64,000 nucleotides of DNA from Pseudodesulfovibrio aespoeensis Aspo-2 (GTDB lineage Bacteria; Desulfobacterota; Desulfovibrionia; Desulfovibrionales; Desulfovibrionaceae): contig NC_014844.1 of NCBI RefSeq assembly GCF_000176915.2, forward strand, positions 2,604,001 to 2,668,000, read 5' to 3'. Below are positions 38,986-47,670 of the stretch, in pieces. Under the pieces are notes generated by a model. It had not been told where the DNA came from, made no database searches, and saw nothing but the letters and a program-made list of their open reading frames with translations. The first letter of the stretch is position 1; every line of letters begins with the position of its first letter. The translations under genes and the position numbers were made by a program.

Positions 38986-39183
38986 CTAGCCTGCCGAGGT
39001 CACTTTGCGTACCATGATGGCATCACCGGGGTTGAGACGGCGATCCGGGGTGAGCAGTTCGCCGCTGCGGGCCACAATGGCCATGGTGGGACGCAGCTTG
39101 AACCTGTTGAGGACGGCCAGCACGGTCTTGACGCCGTGCAGCTCGACCACCTCGTTGTCCGGCTCCAGAGTGACTGTGATCAT
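38986..39183 (-). CDS. ThiS/TtuB-like small sulfur-carrier protein lacking terminal Gly-Gly
   Basis: A 65-residue beta-grasp protein (VTLEPDNEVVELHGVKTVLA, LKLRPTMAIV-type strand, NPGDAIMVRKVTSAG end). It should donate sulfur to the TtuA-like enzyme next door. Known carriers end in Gly-Gly; this one ends Ser-Ala-Gly, with the TAG stop directly after. It either uses a different thiocarboxylation or has only a scaffold role. It starts 11 bp before the TtuA-like gene. Confidence 0.78.
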   Translation of the reverse strand: MITVTLEPDNEVVELHGVKTVLAVLNRFKLRPTMAIVARSGELLTPDRRLNPGDAIMVRKVTSAG

Positions 39184-39339
39184 GCGTTCTCCTTTCCGCC
39201 AGCCGGTTGAAAGCCGACGGGGTGCAGCGGACCCTACCCACGAAGGCGCGTGAATTCAAGAAAAGATGGCGCGACACCCCGGCTTGGCCCGGCCCGGCAA
39301 GGGCAATGTGATTAATAGGCCAAAAAGATGAAACCTGTA

Positions 39340-39368
39340 TTGACCCAAATCCAAAACATCCATTAGAG
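39340..39368 (+). promoter_or_regulatory. Promoter of the response regulator gene
   Basis: TTGACC, 17 bp, TTAGAG. The gene starts 33 bp downstream. The -10 is imperfect, but the spacing is ideal and the surrounding DNA is AT-rich compared with the flanks. Confidence 0.5.
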
Positions 39369-39401
39369 TGGATTCTAGGGTAAATTCCCAAGGAGGATTC
39401 C

Positions 39402-39773
39402 ATGAGCCAACCGACGATACTCGTTGTCGATGATGAAAAGCACATACGCATGCTCTACCGCGAGGAACTGGAAACCGACGGATACACAGTGGCCACCTCG
39501 GACGGCGAGGAGGACATCCTTGATGTGATCCACCGCGAAAAACCGACCATCGTCATCCTGGACATCAAGCTGGGCGTGAACCGCTCGGGACTCGACCTGC
39601 TCCAGGAGATCCGCTCCGAAGACCAGCAGATACCCGTGATCCTCTCCACGGCCTATGATTCGTTCCAGCACGATCTCAAAACCATCGCCGCGGACTACTA
39701 TGTGGTCAAGTCCGTGGACCTGACCGAACTCAAGGACAAGGTCAAGATGGCCCTGAACAAGGCCAAGTCCTGA
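39402..39773 (+). CDS. Single-domain response regulator (CheY-like)
   Basis: A 123-residue receiver with nothing else attached. The acid pocket is ILVVDDEKHIRMLY (Asp 9-10), the phospho-acceptor Asp is in PTIVILDIKLGVNRSGLDLL (about residue 54), the switch Ser/Thr in VILSTAYDSF (about 84) and the Lys in YYVVKSVDL (about 104). AAGGAGG precedes the ATG. It likely passes a signal to other proteins by contact; partner unknown. A bidirectional terminator separates it from hisA. Confidence 0.92.
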   Translation: MSQPTILVVDDEKHIRMLYREELETDGYTVATSDGEEDILDVIHREKPTIVILDIKLGVNRSGLDLLQEIRSEDQQIPVILSTAYDSFQHDLKTIAADYYVVKSVDLTELKDKVKMALNKAKS

Positions 39774-39798
39774 GCGCCCCGAACAGAGCGTAAAAAAA

Positions 39799-39831
39799 CG
39801 ACGCTCCCCGGACTGGTTCCGGGGAGCGTCG
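39799..39831. terminator. Bidirectional terminator between response regulator and hisA
   Basis: A perfect 13-bp stem (CGACGCTCCCCGG / CCGGGGAGCGTCG, loop ACTGGTT). The plus-strand tail is weak (CTGTTTG), the minus-strand tail strong (seven T), so it mainly ends hisA while also serving the response regulator. Confidence 0.85.
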
Positions 39832-39853
39832 CTGTTTGCATTGCCTGGCCCGG

Positions 39854-40588
39854 CTACACGGCCTGGGCGTCGATCCAGGCGTTGGCCTCGCGCACGTCCA
39901 GGGTGCCGACATAGATGGCCCGGCCTGAAATGGCGCCTTCAAGCCCGTCCCTGCACAGCGGGTGGAGCGCCTTGATGTCGTCGAGAGTATGCACCCCGCC
40001 TGCCGCGATGACCGGCACGCTGGTTTTGGCGCACAACGCCTTGAGCCCGGCCACGTTGACGCCGGTCTGCATGCCGTCGCGGGAGATGTCGGTATAGACG
40101 ATGAAGCGGATGCCGTCGCGCTCGAGCCTGGGCAGCACGTCGTCCATGGTCAGCCCTGCGTCCTCGACCCAGCCCTTGGTCTTGAGCCTGCCGTCAACCG
40201 CATCGAGCGAGACGCCGATCTTTCCGGGCAGCGCCCGGCACAGGTCCGAGAACAGGTCCGGCGACTCCAGGGCCATGGTGCCGATGATGAGCCGGTCCAC
40301 CCCGGCCTCGATGTATTTATGCGCGGTGGCGATGTCGCGGATGCCGCCGCCCAGCTGGACCGGGATGTCGATGGATGAGCATATGGAGCGGATCAGCTCG
40401 AAGTTCTTGGGAATCCCTGAGAACGCGCCGTCGAGATCGACAACATGCAGGAAGCGCGCGCCGAGATCGGCCCAGCGGCGGGCCTGCGCAACAGGGTCGG
40501 CGGCAAACACAGTGACCTGATCCTCCCGGCCCTGGGCCAGTCGGACACATTCACCGTTCTTGATATCAACGGCGGGGAAAAGAATCAT
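39854..40588 (-). CDS. hisA: HisA, ProFAR isomerase
   Basis: A 244-residue (beta-alpha)8 enzyme of histidine biosynthesis. Family features: [20 protein letters not shown] (catalytic Asp 7), [40 protein letters not shown] and [15 protein letters not shown] (catalytic Asp about 129). It is not adjacent to the other his genes; hisB is 4.6 kb away beyond the IS-laden island. The upstream DNA is AT-rich. No anomaly in the protein. Confidence 0.95.
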   Translation of the reverse strand: MILFPAVDIKNGECVRLAQGREDQVTVFAADPVAQARRWADLGARFLHVVDLDGAFSGIPKNFELIRSICSSIDIPVQLGGGIRDIATAHKYIEAGVDRLIIGTMALESPDLFSDLCRALPGKIGVSLDAVDGRLKTKGWVEDAGLTMDDVLPRLERDGIRFIVYTDISRDGMQTGVNVAGLKALCAKTSVPVIAAGGVHTLDDIKALHPLCRDGLEGAISGRAIYVGTLDVREANAWIDAQAV

Positions 40589-40841
40589 AATCCAAATCCT
40601 CGTATCTAACTATTTAAATTATTAAATATTTAAAACGCATTTTCATGCTTTACTCACCATTTTCCCAACACTAGGTTGGCCCAGATGTATGATTTTCACA
40701 CAGGATCGAAGTCCAGCCTGTACGCAGATAAAAATCGAGTATTATCCGCATCTGATTTTCTATGCAGTTGGACGTTCTTTGTGCTAGAGAATTCTTGCGG
40801 TTGCAGCTCTTGTTGAGAACTCAAACCAGAGAGATTTACTC

Positions 40842-41506
40842 ATGGCCCTAACCCATATCCAGATCATACAATCTCTAGCGAGGCCTTATCCTGGATGGAA
40901 AAAGAAATCAATTGTGGAGTGCCCGTAACTGAGCTTCACCACCTTTCTGGCAGGATCGGCATGTATGTAGCCCTGATTTCAAATGGGCAGATGGCAACCG
41001 AGGTCAATCAGAGGGGCTATGATGTCGTCAGCGAAAGTCGTGGTCGAATCTCAGTCAAGACAACGGCTCAGAACACCTATGTCGGACACTTCAGCTTCAA
41101 TCCCAATACATTGGATCAAGTGGACTGGATCAGCGCTTTAAAGATCGACGCTGACGAGATGGAAATCCAGCTTCTCTTGGATACCGAGAAGGAAGAAGTT
41201 CTCGAACTCATGAGGGAGTCAAAAGGCCAGTATACTTTCCCAATGAGTAAACTAACACCAACGCCAGAAAGCTCAAAGCCAATCAAATACGTCAACGAAG
41301 TTCAGCATACAGAATACACTGTACGAGAAGCGGAGACTGGGACATTTGAAATTCTGAAAGGCTCTGAAAGCATCTCGCCGATAAAACCAACTATGAGAAT
41401 GATCGCCAAAGAGATTGGAGTCGATCTGACCAATACAAATGGGAATACGAAAAACACGCGCCAATTGGGGGCGAGTGTTATTCACGCGTTGCAGGATATT
41501 AGTTAA
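40842..41506 (+). pseudogene. Frameshifted DUF6998-type gene
   Basis: The start at 40842 (MALTHIQIIQSLA) and the downstream frame from about 40880 (EALSWMEKEINCGVPVTELH) fit one family, but the frame changes: one base is missing in GCGAGGCC near 40879-40883. The remainder (LSGRIGMYVALISNGQMATE, VNQRGYDVVSESRGRISVKT) shows the D..VK pattern of PD-(D/E)XK nuclease-like proteins. It may be a relic of a restriction- or defence-like gene, or a sequencing error. The downstream frame from ATG 40895 is open for 203 residues. The DUF6998 assignment is from memory of the family start. Confidence 0.65.
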
Positions 41507-41842
41507 AGAAGTCGTCTGGAGTTAAAGAATTTATGAGTGACAATCAGTGGCTTAAAGACGGGTTAAGTTGGTTCCTTCAATTCATTCCTCAAACAGAATG
41601 GGAAACTCGAAAGACTGAAATCCTGAACTATCTTGACGAAGCCCTTTGGAACCCTGATGGACGAACCCGACGAATATCCTATGATACTGATGTCTTTGCC
41701 TGGTATTTAGTGCTGGTTGATTTGTATCTCAACCAATCAACAAAGTATGATTTTTTCCAAGGCAGTCGAGTTATCCCATATATTCTTACAATTGGAAAAA
41801 ACGCTCACCAGCTCGATACAATAACGGGGATTGAAGAAAGGG

Positions 41843-42736
41843 CTAGCAGGATTGTAAAATGCAAAGTGTAAAGTCCCCTTTCATAGGGCCAGTTAACGGT
41901 AGAGACTCCCGACAGTTTTCGGGGGGGTTGCCCAGAGGGCAGGGGGTACCCCCTGCCCTCTGGGCAGCAAAATTTATCGGCGACATATTCCCCAGGGATT
42001 CATGAGGACGTCCCTCGTTGTACTCACGGATAAAGTCCTCCGTAATGGCCCGAACTTCGCTCAGGCTGTTGAACACGTACAAATCAAGCACTTCTTCTCT
42101 GTAGGTCCGGTTGAACCGCTCGATGTATGAGTTCTGGGTGGGCTTGCCAGGCTGAATGAACTCCAGATTCACGCCATGCGATTCTGCCCAGGCCGCCATG
42201 ACAGTCCCCGAGAACTCCGGACCATTGTCCATTCGCAACCTTTCGGGATAGCAGCCACGCTCTTCGGCGACCCGATCCAGCACCCTTACCACTCTTCCTG
42301 CTGGCATATTGGTATCGATTTCCACGGCCAAGGCCTCACGGTTGTAATCATCTACAGCGTTGAAAGTCCTGAAGACGCGACCGCTGTAAAGGGTGTCCCG
42401 CATGAAATCGATCGACCAGCAATGGTTTGGCGCAAGCGGCTGGGCCACTGCCGTCCGAGAGGCTTGCGGAAGCCGCTTCTTGGCCTTGCGCTTCAGGTTC
42501 ATTTTCAAGAGGCAGTAAACCCTCCAAACCTTCTTGTGGTTCCAGGGCTTGCCCTGCTGTCGAAGGACGTTGAAAAGTTTACTGAAGCCCCATGTAGGCT
42601 TTTTCTCGGCCAGTTCAGTCAAGGCTGCGATGACATCGCTATCGTCCCGCGGGTGCGGCTTGTAGGCGTAGTAGCTCCTACTGATGCCCATGGCCGCGCA
42701 GGCCTTGCGCGAGCTCAGCTCAAACGCGTTGACCAT
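41843..42736 (-). CDS. IS3-family transposase orfB (rve integrase)
   Basis: A 297-codon frame with the rve triad: D in PNHCWSIDFMRDTLY (about 107), D in ERLRMDNGPEFSGT (about 168) and E in TQNSYIERFNRTYREE (about 204). A region resembling HTH_21 (ITALTELAEKKPTWGFSKLF) comes first. It should be made by frameshift from orfA. The usual end is near SPINFAA; here a palindromic stretch follows and the frame runs out of the element to a stop 21 bp into the host gene, so the C-terminus is abnormal. Activity is doubtful. Confidence 0.88.
   Translation of the reverse strand: MVNAFELSSRKACAAMGISRSYYAYKPHPRDDSDVIAALTELAEKKPTWGFSKLFNVLRQQGKPWNHKKVWRVYCLLKMNLKRKAKKRLPQASRTAVAQPLAPNHCWSIDFMRDTLYSGRVFRTFNAVDDYNREALAVEIDTNMPAGRVVRVLDRVAEERGCYPERLRMDNGPEFSGTVMAAWAESHGVNLEFIQPGKPTQNSYIERFNRTYREEVLDLYVFNSLSEVRAITEDFIREYNEGRPHESLGNMSPINFAAQRAGGTPCPLGNPPENCRESLPLTGPMKGDFTLCILQSC
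41929..41966. repeat. Perfect 38-bp palindrome inside the IS3 element
   Basis: Two 19-bp arms meet without spacer around GGGGGTACCCCC; each arm begins or ends with TGCCCAGAGGGC. It lies in the last part of orfB and gives a very stable hairpin in RNA of either strand. It looks like an inserted terminator-type or mini-palindromic unit and accounts for the unusual C-terminus of orfB. Confidence 0.85.
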
Positions 42737-43034
42737 GTGCGTGACAACTTCCTTGCGTTGAACTGGCCTCAGAGTTTTTTTCGATTACATCCTTGAGCGC
42801 CATGTTTTCCAGGCTGAGGTCGGCGAACATCTGCTTGAGCTTACGGTTCTCCGCTTCGAGATCCTTCATCCGTTGGATATCGGATGCCTCCATGCCGCCA
42901 TACTTTGACTTCCACTTGTAGTACGTGGCGCTGCTCACGCCGTGCTCGCGGCAGACATCGACGACAGTCCGTCCGCCTTCCACTGCCTTCAGGATCTTGA
43001 CGATCTGGTACTCACTGAACTTCGATTTACGCAT
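42720..43034 (-). CDS. IS3-family transposase orfA (HTH)
   Basis: From ATG 43034 (AGGAG upstream): MRKSKFSEYQIVKILKAVEG followed by ATYYKWKSKYGGMEASDIQR and a leucine-zipper helix ENRKLKQMFADLSLENMALK, the IS407-type orfA. The family normally ends KDVIEKKL at a run of eight A; here the run has seven A and the frame continues into 20 foreign residues. The -1 slip to orfB would no longer work as such. A copy with a defective slip site. Confidence 0.85.
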   Translation of the reverse strand: MRKSKFSEYQIVKILKAVEGGRTVVDVCREHGVSSATYYKWKSKYGGMEASDIQRMKDLEAENRKLKQMFADLSLENMALKDVIEKNSEASSTQGSCHAHGQRV

Positions 43035-43224
43035 ACAAAACTCCTGTCCCATTTTGGGCCAGAAGTCTCTACTTGGCAATGGACCTAGTTTACGGGGACT
43101 TTACAAAACGACATCTGGCAAAAGCCCTGAGTCAAATACCTAAAGGAGAAATGGGGGCGATACACTTTGGCATAGAAGCCATCGAAGGGGATGAGATTGA
43201 ACAACTCAGGTTATTAAAAACAAA

Positions 43225-43946
43225 GGGGCTGTCCTAGCTAACTAGGATTTTCCCCGCTGATTAATCCACTTTTTCAGTTGCTTGAGTAACATTTTATGGT
43301 CACCACAATTGAACCGCCACTCACACTCTTTAAGGAACAGGAAAAAACTGTCCCTGGGGATGCCGTTGAACCGGCGGAGGTGGCGCTTGGCTTGGTTCCA
43401 AAAGTTCTCAATCCCATTGATGTGGTTTTGCCTGTCCACGAACCTTTCAGAGTGATTGATCCGCACATGGTGGAAGTCCGAGACATCCAGCGCATCATAG
43501 CTTCTGAAAGCGTCAGTGTACACGATACTGTCCGGCAAGATCATGCGCTCCATGATGGGGAGAAGTGTCGTGCTCCGGGCGTTTGGGATCATGACCGTAT
43601 AAACCCGCCCTCCACGCTTCAACAAGCCGAAAACAGGGACTTTCCCTGCAGCACCTCGACCGCGCTTGCCTTTCCTGACTCCTCCGAAATAGCTCTCATC
43701 AACTTCAATCTCACCGTCGAATGGCGATGCCTTTTCCATCTCATCGGCAATGATTTTCCTCAGCCGAGTGAAAAACGTGGCCGCCGTGTTCTTGTTGACG
43801 TCCACCAGTTGAGCGGCAGCACGTGCCGTTGTGCCGGCAATGAAGTGCTCAATGAGCCTGGCCCGCTTCTGTGGGCTGAGCCTGCTTTTCCTTTCGTACA
43901 TGATGCCATCCTAAGCCTAAGCGGAGTGCTTAGCTAGGACAGCCCC
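43225..43946. mobile_element. IS1595-family element (IS1016-like) with 8-bp target duplication
   Basis: Inverted ends GGGGCTGTCCTAGCTAA are perfect over 17 bp. The flanks are AAAACAAA at 43217-43224 and 43947-43954, an 8-bp duplication typical of this family. Total length 722 bp with one transposase gene. The clean duplication and intact gene indicate a fairly recent insertion, later than the decay of neighbouring genes or part of it. Confidence 0.95.
43242..43901 (-). CDS. IS1595-family transposase
   Basis: A 219-residue enzyme filling the element. An HTH start (SPQKRARLIEHFIAGTTARA, VNKNTAATFFTRLRKII) is followed by the DDE-type core: EIEVDESYFGGVRKGKRGRG (about 67-86), DSIVYTDAFRSYDAL (about 133) and HINGIENFWNQAKRHLRRF, as in the ISXO2/IS1016 group. 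It looks full-length and likely active. Confidence 0.95.
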   Translation of the reverse strand: MYERKSRLSPQKRARLIEHFIAGTTARAAAQLVDVNKNTAATFFTRLRKIIADEMEKASPFDGEIEVDESYFGGVRKGKRGRGAAGKVPVFGLLKRGGRVYTVMIPNARSTTLLPIMERMILPDSIVYTDAFRSYDALDVSDFHHVRINHSERFVDRQNHINGIENFWNQAKRHLRRFNGIPRDSFFLFLKECEWRFNCGDHKMLLKQLKKWINQRGKS

Positions 43947-44168
43947 AAAACAAATAATGAATTACAAAAATTTAATTTTGGAGATAAGAACATCCAATGG
44001 CTATACTACCATTTACTATCTCCCATGACCTCTCCTGACGAAAACTGGGCTTTTGAAGAATCAACATCTTCTGTCTGCCACGACCGAGTAACAATCCCTC
44101 AGTTAAATCCTTCAGCATTACTGCACTACGAAAGCGTAAACAATGGTTTCCCATGGGAAAACAGATAA

Positions 44169-44542
44169 AGCTAAGCGCCATCGCATAAACGAGAGGCGAA
44201 TCACTCTTGTGAGCAAAAATCATTGAGGAGTTGAGAACGACTTCCCATTAATCATCACTATCATCAAACTAAGAAGCCGGTTTACCGACTGTCCAGTCAC
44301 AGCTCAACACCACACAGAAAACCATCCAGTTTTCACTTAAATCGTCAACACAACCAGCCAGAAAAAGCTGAAAACCTCAGATCAAACCAAGCCTGGAACA
44401 ACAATGCCAACCATACAGGTTGGCATTTCCGGTTGGCAGACAGCCATAAAGCTTGAAAAAAGGGTTAGCCGGAGCAACCAGCTAACCCTTTGATTTTATT
44501 TACCAAAAATAGTCAGCGCGTCCCATCCAACGCGCATCGGAA
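44169..44542. other. Non-coding gap after the split gene
   Basis: AT-rich, no convincing frame. It holds one weak hairpin (ATGCCAACC at 44404-44412 with GGTTGGCAT at 44418-44426) and the terminator at 44462-44488. It marks the return from the accessory island to core DNA. Confidence 0.6.
44462..44488 (-). terminator. Terminator of the lipoprotein/hisB operon
   Basis: GGGTTAGC and GCTAACCC form an 8-bp stem. On the minus strand six T follow, a strong signal for the transcript of 44543-45783. On the plus strand the tail TTTGATTTT may also work for the island. Confidence 0.75.
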
Positions 44543-45196
44543 TCATAATCCCAGTTCCATGAGCTTTTCCTCGATGCCCTCAGTGGCCAGACGCGTGGCG
44601 GTCACCCATTTGCCGCCGCGATCCATGAACTTGCGCGCGGTGAAGAGGTTCTCGCTTAAGCCCACCTGGGTCTCCTCATAGCGGGCGCGGGTCATGCGCT
44701 CGTTCTTGACGTCGATGAGAAAGAAATCAAGGGCCACCGAGGCAGGGGCTTCCACCCCGTTGGGGCCGCCGTCGCGCTCGCGCCAGTAGGTCACCTGCGG
44801 GACCAGCAGGGTGTCCGCCTGAATGCACTTGGCCACGCCGAGCCAGTACTTCCAGGCCGATATCTTGGGCAGGCCCGACTCCTCGAAGACCACCACATCC
44901 TGACACTGGAGCACGGCGGTGGGCGTGATGAAATCAAAGACCTGATGCCGATGCAGGGCGTCCACCAGGGCCGAATCCAAAGCCTGGAGGGTGCCGTCGG
45001 GCACGGGCTTGCCCTCCTCCTCAAGGTAGCCGGCCAGGATCTGCCAGTTGTAGATGGGGTTGCTGAACCCGGCCACGGCCAGCTTGCCTTCGGGCCTGGG
45101 CACCGCCGCCGTCCGCTTGGACGTGGCGCAACCCGCCGCCAGGAGCATGGACACACACAATGCCGACACCGCCATGAAAGAGTATACGCGTCGCAT
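44543..45196 (-). CDS. Lipoprotein of unknown function
   Basis: A 217-residue exported lipoprotein: signal [20 protein letters not shown], lipobox LAAGC with Cys at about 23. The mature part opens GKLAVAGFSNPIYNWQILAG and contains LLVPQVTYWRERDGGPN (about 130), reminiscent of CsgG/GNA1162-like periplasmic domains, but no firm family. Its ATG overlaps the hisB stop (ATGA), so both are co-translated; why a lipoprotein follows hisB is unclear. Confidence 0.75.
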   Translation of the reverse strand: MRRVYSFMAVSALCVSMLLAAGCATSKRTAAVPRPEGKLAVAGFSNPIYNWQILAGYLEEEGKPVPDGTLQALDSALVDALHRHQVFDFITPTAVLQCQDVVVFEESGLPKISAWKYWLGVAKCIQADTLLVPQVTYWRERDGGPNGVEAPASVALDFFLIDVKNERMTRARYEETQVGLSENLFTARKFMDRGGKWVTATRLATEGIEEKLMELGL

Positions 45197-45783
45197 CAGT
45201 CAAGACTCCCTTTGGTGCTGGAGACGCCCGCGCGTCCGATGCGGACGGCCTGGGCCAGGGCAATGCCCATGGCCTTGAAGGCGGCTTCGAGCAGATGGTG
45301 GCCGTTTTGGCCGTATTCATACCTGACGTGCAGGTTCATGCCCGCTTTATAGGCAAAAGACTTGAGAAATTCGCGCCAGATGTCCTTTTCGTCCCCGGCG
45401 ATGATGTCTGGCAGCAGGGCGTCGTCATAGACGATGTACGGCCTGCCTGAAAGATCGACCACCACCTCTGCCAGCGCCTCGTCCATGGGCACCTTGGCCG
45501 AGGCCACGCGGACAATGCCCCGCTTGTCGCCAAGGGCTTCGGACAACGCCTGTCCAAGGCACAGACCGATGTCCTCAAGACTGTGATGGGAGTCGATTTC
45601 AAGGTCGCCCTTGCAGGTCAGGTCGAGGTCGAACCCGGCCCAGAAGGCGGCCAGGGTGAGCATGTGGTCGGCAAAGCCGATGCCCGTGTCCACCTCCACC
45701 CGGCCCTCGCCCTCAAGGGTCAGGGTCAGGCTGATGTCTGTTTCCTTGGTGGCCCTCTTCACCGTGGCCGTGCGCTTGCCCAT
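45196..45783 (-). CDS. hisB: Imidazoleglycerol-phosphate dehydratase
   Basis: A 195-residue single-domain HisB. Metal-binding motifs are [14 protein letters not shown] (about 38-51), [20 protein letters not shown] (about 61-80) and [20 protein letters not shown] (about 159-178), with the closing [12 protein letters not shown]. It removes water from IGP in histidine synthesis. It is separated from hisA by the accessory island and is followed by the lipoprotein gene. Confidence 0.96.
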   Translation of the reverse strand: MGKRTATVKRATKETDISLTLTLEGEGRVEVDTGIGFADHMLTLAAFWAGFDLDLTCKGDLEIDSHHSLEDIGLCLGQALSEALGDKRGIVRVASAKVPMDEALAEVVVDLSGRPYIVYDDALLPDIIAGDEKDIWREFLKSFAYKAGMNLHVRYEYGQNGHHLLEAAFKAMGIALAQAVRIGRAGVSSTKGSLD

Positions 45784-45860
45784 GGCGCTCTCCTTGTGTT
45801 GCGCGGCGTTCGGAGTCAATCTCCGAGCGCGACTGTATAGCAATTCTCTAGAAAAGAAAA

Positions 45861-45894
45861 CCGGGCAGTTGCGTCGCCTGACGCCCCTGCCCGG
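45861..45894 (-). terminator. Terminator of the tat genes
   Basis: CCGGGCAG ... CTGCCCGG with an inner GCGTC/GACGC stem; on the minus strand the hairpin is followed by TTTTCTTTTC. It ends the tatA/B-tatC transcript before hisB. Confidence 0.78.
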
Positions 45895-45904
45895 ATATTC
45901 GGCG

Positions 45905-47281
45905 CTATGCCTTGTCGTGTCCGGATTCCGGCTCGCCCGACGGATTCCCGGCCTCGGCTCCCGCCGTGGTCTCGGCTGCCGCTGCGGCTGCGGCGGCGTC
46001 CATCTCGGCCTGGGCAGCCGCCTCGGCAGCGGCCTTGCGGTCCAAATGCCGCTTCTCGTTCTTGCCGAAGAAGTACGTGACCCAGATGCCCACCTCGTAC
46101 AGGAAGATCAGCGGCCCGGCCATGAGGCACTGGGTGAACGGATCCGGCGGAGTGAGGATGGCGGCCACGACAAAACCGATCAGGATGGCGTACTTGCGTT
46201 TCTTGCGCAGCCCATCGGACGAGACCATGCCCATGCGCGCCAGGAAGAAAATGAACAGCGGCAGCTCGAAGACGAAGCCAAACGCGAACAGCAACTTGAG
46301 GCAGAAGCTCAAGTATTCGTTGAGCTTGGGCGTAAACTGGATGCCCTCGGTGGAGAAGCTGGCAAAGAACTCAAACCCGAAGGGAAAGACGATGAAGTAG
46401 CCAAACAGCGCGCCCGAGGTGAAGAAGATGGCCGAGATGACGGCAATGGGGATCATCCATTTGCGCTCGTGGGAATACAGGCCGGGAGCGATGAAACCCC
46501 ATATCTGGGCAAAGACGTACGGACTGACCAGGAAGAGCCCGGCCACAATGGATATCTTGATATACGAGAAGAACGCCTCTGCCGGGTAGGTGTACTGGAA
46601 GTGCCCTTCCTGGGCCACCTGCACCAGGGATTTCTGCAGCGCGTCCACGAACAGGTCGATCTTGTCCATGTGCTGGAAGCCCTGATCACCCAGGATCTTG
46701 GTCAGGGCGCCCCGCAGATCGTCGTAAAAGCCGATGGGCAGCATGGGCTTTTCCGCCATGCGCTGCTGGAACACGGTGATCATCGGCTGCATCAGAATGT
46801 TGAACATCTGCTCGGCAAAGCCGTAGCAGGCGACCATGCCCACCGCGATGGCGATGAAGCTGCGCGTCAGTCTGACCCGAAGTTCGCCCAGGTGATCGAG
46901 CAGACTCATCTGGGTGCCTTTCTCTGCTTCATCGTCGGCAGCAGCGTCAGGGTCCTTTGCCTCGGGCTGCTCGCCCGCGTCCGGGCCGCTCCCGCCCGAA
47001 CCGCCGCCCGAACCGCCGCCCGAACCGCCGCCCGAACCGCTGCCGGAACCTCCACCGGGACTGTCGCCACCGGAGCCGTCGCCGGAGCCACCACTGGAAG
47101 CATCCAGGGCCTCCCTGGCCTCGGCAAGCCCCTCGTCCGTGATCACCGGCCCATCCGGATTGGTCAGGGAAGGGTCATCGGCGTTCATGAGCGAGGGATC
47201 GTCGGCAGAAGACGCCCCCGAAGGCTCGGCCACGGGTTCCCCTGGGGCTGCGCTTTTCACCTCGTCCTTGTCGGAGCTCAT
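45905..47281 (-). CDS. tatC: Twin-arginine translocase TatC with long low-complexity N-terminus
   Basis: A 458-residue protein, about 200 longer than E. coli TatC. Residues 1-125 form an acidic, Gly/Ser-repeat region ([15 protein letters not shown]). The TatC core begins [20 protein letters not shown] and has six membrane segments, with [20 protein letters not shown], and ends [20 protein letters not shown]. An enlarged loop of about 70 residues lies between the first two membrane helices. The C-terminus carries a 50-residue Ala-rich tail. Both tails should face the cytoplasm. It is followed in transcription order by a terminator. Confidence 0.92.
   Translation of the reverse strand: MSSDKDEVKSAAPGEPVAEPSGASSADDPSLMNADDPSLTNPDGPVITDEGLAEAREALDASSGGSGDGSGGDSPGGGSGSGSGGGSGGGSGGGSGGSGPDAGEQPEAKDPDAAADDEAEKGTQMSLLDHLGELRVRLTRSFIAIAVGMVACYGFAEQMFNILMQPMITVFQQRMAEKPMLPIGFYDDLRGALTKILGDQGFQHMDKIDLFVDALQKSLVQVAQEGHFQYTYPAEAFFSYIKISIVAGLFLVSPYVFAQIWGFIAPGLYSHERKWMIPIAVISAIFFTSGALFGYFIVFPFGFEFFASFSTEGIQFTPKLNEYLSFCLKLLFAFGFVFELPLFIFFLARMGMVSSDGLRKKRKYAILIGFVVAAILTPPDPFTQCLMAGPLIFLYEVGIWVTYFFGKNEKRHLDRKAAAEAAAQAEMDAAAAAAAAETTAGAEAGNPSGEPESGHDKA
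46995..47042. repeat. Four 12-bp tandem repeats in tatC
   Basis: CCCGAACCGCCG is repeated three times, then once with a single change, encoding Gly-Gly-Gly-Ser units in the TatC N-terminal tail. Such repeats can gain or lose units by slippage without changing the frame. Confidence 0.9.
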
Positions 47282-47637
47282 GCCGATTCCTTGGTGTCCT
47301 TGGTCATGTCAGGCCCGGCAGGTGGCGCGCCCTGTGCGGCAGCGTCGCCAGCCGTGTTGCCAGCCGTGTTGTCAGCCGTGGTAGTGGGCGCTGTCGCGGC
47401 TTCGGCCTTTTCGGCCTTGCGGCGCTCCATCTCCTCGTCCACCTCGCGCTTACGGGCAGTGGTTTCGGCCTTTTTGACCTCGTCGTCCAGCGTGCTCTTG
47501 ACGTCGTTGCTGACGCGTTTGAACTCCGCCATGCCCTTGCCCAGCGAGCGCAACAGGTCGGGCAGTTTCTTGGGCCCGATGACAATGAGAGCCACCACAC
47601 AGATGATCAGAAGCTCCGGTCCGCCTACTCCAAACAT
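47278..47637 (-). CDS. tatB: TatA/TatB-type translocase subunit
   Basis: A 119-residue protein: one short membrane helix (about 5-20, [20 protein letters not shown]), the family hinge [20 protein letters not shown] and an amphipathic helix, then a charged tail and an Ala/Pro-rich end. The G-x-x-E-L start with GPKKLP fits TatB somewhat better than TatA; only one such gene is present here. It overlaps tatC by 4 bp, so the two are translationally coupled. Confidence 0.88.
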   Translation of the reverse strand: MFGVGGPELLIICVVALIVIGPKKLPDLLRSLGKGMAEFKRVSNDVKSTLDDEVKKAETTARKREVDEEMERRKAEKAEAATAPTTTADNTAGNTAGDAAAQGAPPAGPDMTKDTKESA

Positions 47638-47670
47638 ATGTCCACCCTGGTTACAGGAAGTTGACGTTAA

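Larger units (their letters stand above)
41866..43105. mobile_element. IS3-family element (IS407/IS51-like)
   Basis: Both ends start TGTAAAGTCCCC (at 41867 and, on the other strand, at 43105), with a further partial match ending GTAGAGAC about 40 bp in. The flanks are AAA (41863-41865) and AAA (43106-43108), a 3-bp duplication within the range for IS3 elements. Two overlapping genes in the minus direction encode orfA and orfB. The left end base at 41866 is chosen so that the interrupted gene rejoins in frame. Confidence 0.88.
41533..44168 (+). pseudogene. Gene split by two insertion sequences (220 codons when joined)
   Basis: Segments 41533-41865, 43109-43224 and 43955-44168 join in frame when both IS elements and their target duplications are removed. 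The joined protein starts MSDNQWLKDGLSWFLQFIPQ, continues RHLAKALSQIPKGEMGAIHF after the first element and NNELQKFNFGDKNIQWLYYH after the second, and ends NGFPWENR. Every junction keeps the frame, which is strong evidence. Function unknown; the neighbour is the frameshifted DUF6998-type gene, so the pair may once have worked together. AT-rich DNA suggests acquisition. Confidence 0.85.

Noticed and set aside
46995-47042. CRISPR or intergenic repeat in the tat locus
   Set aside because: In-frame coding repeat for Gly/Ser in TatC.
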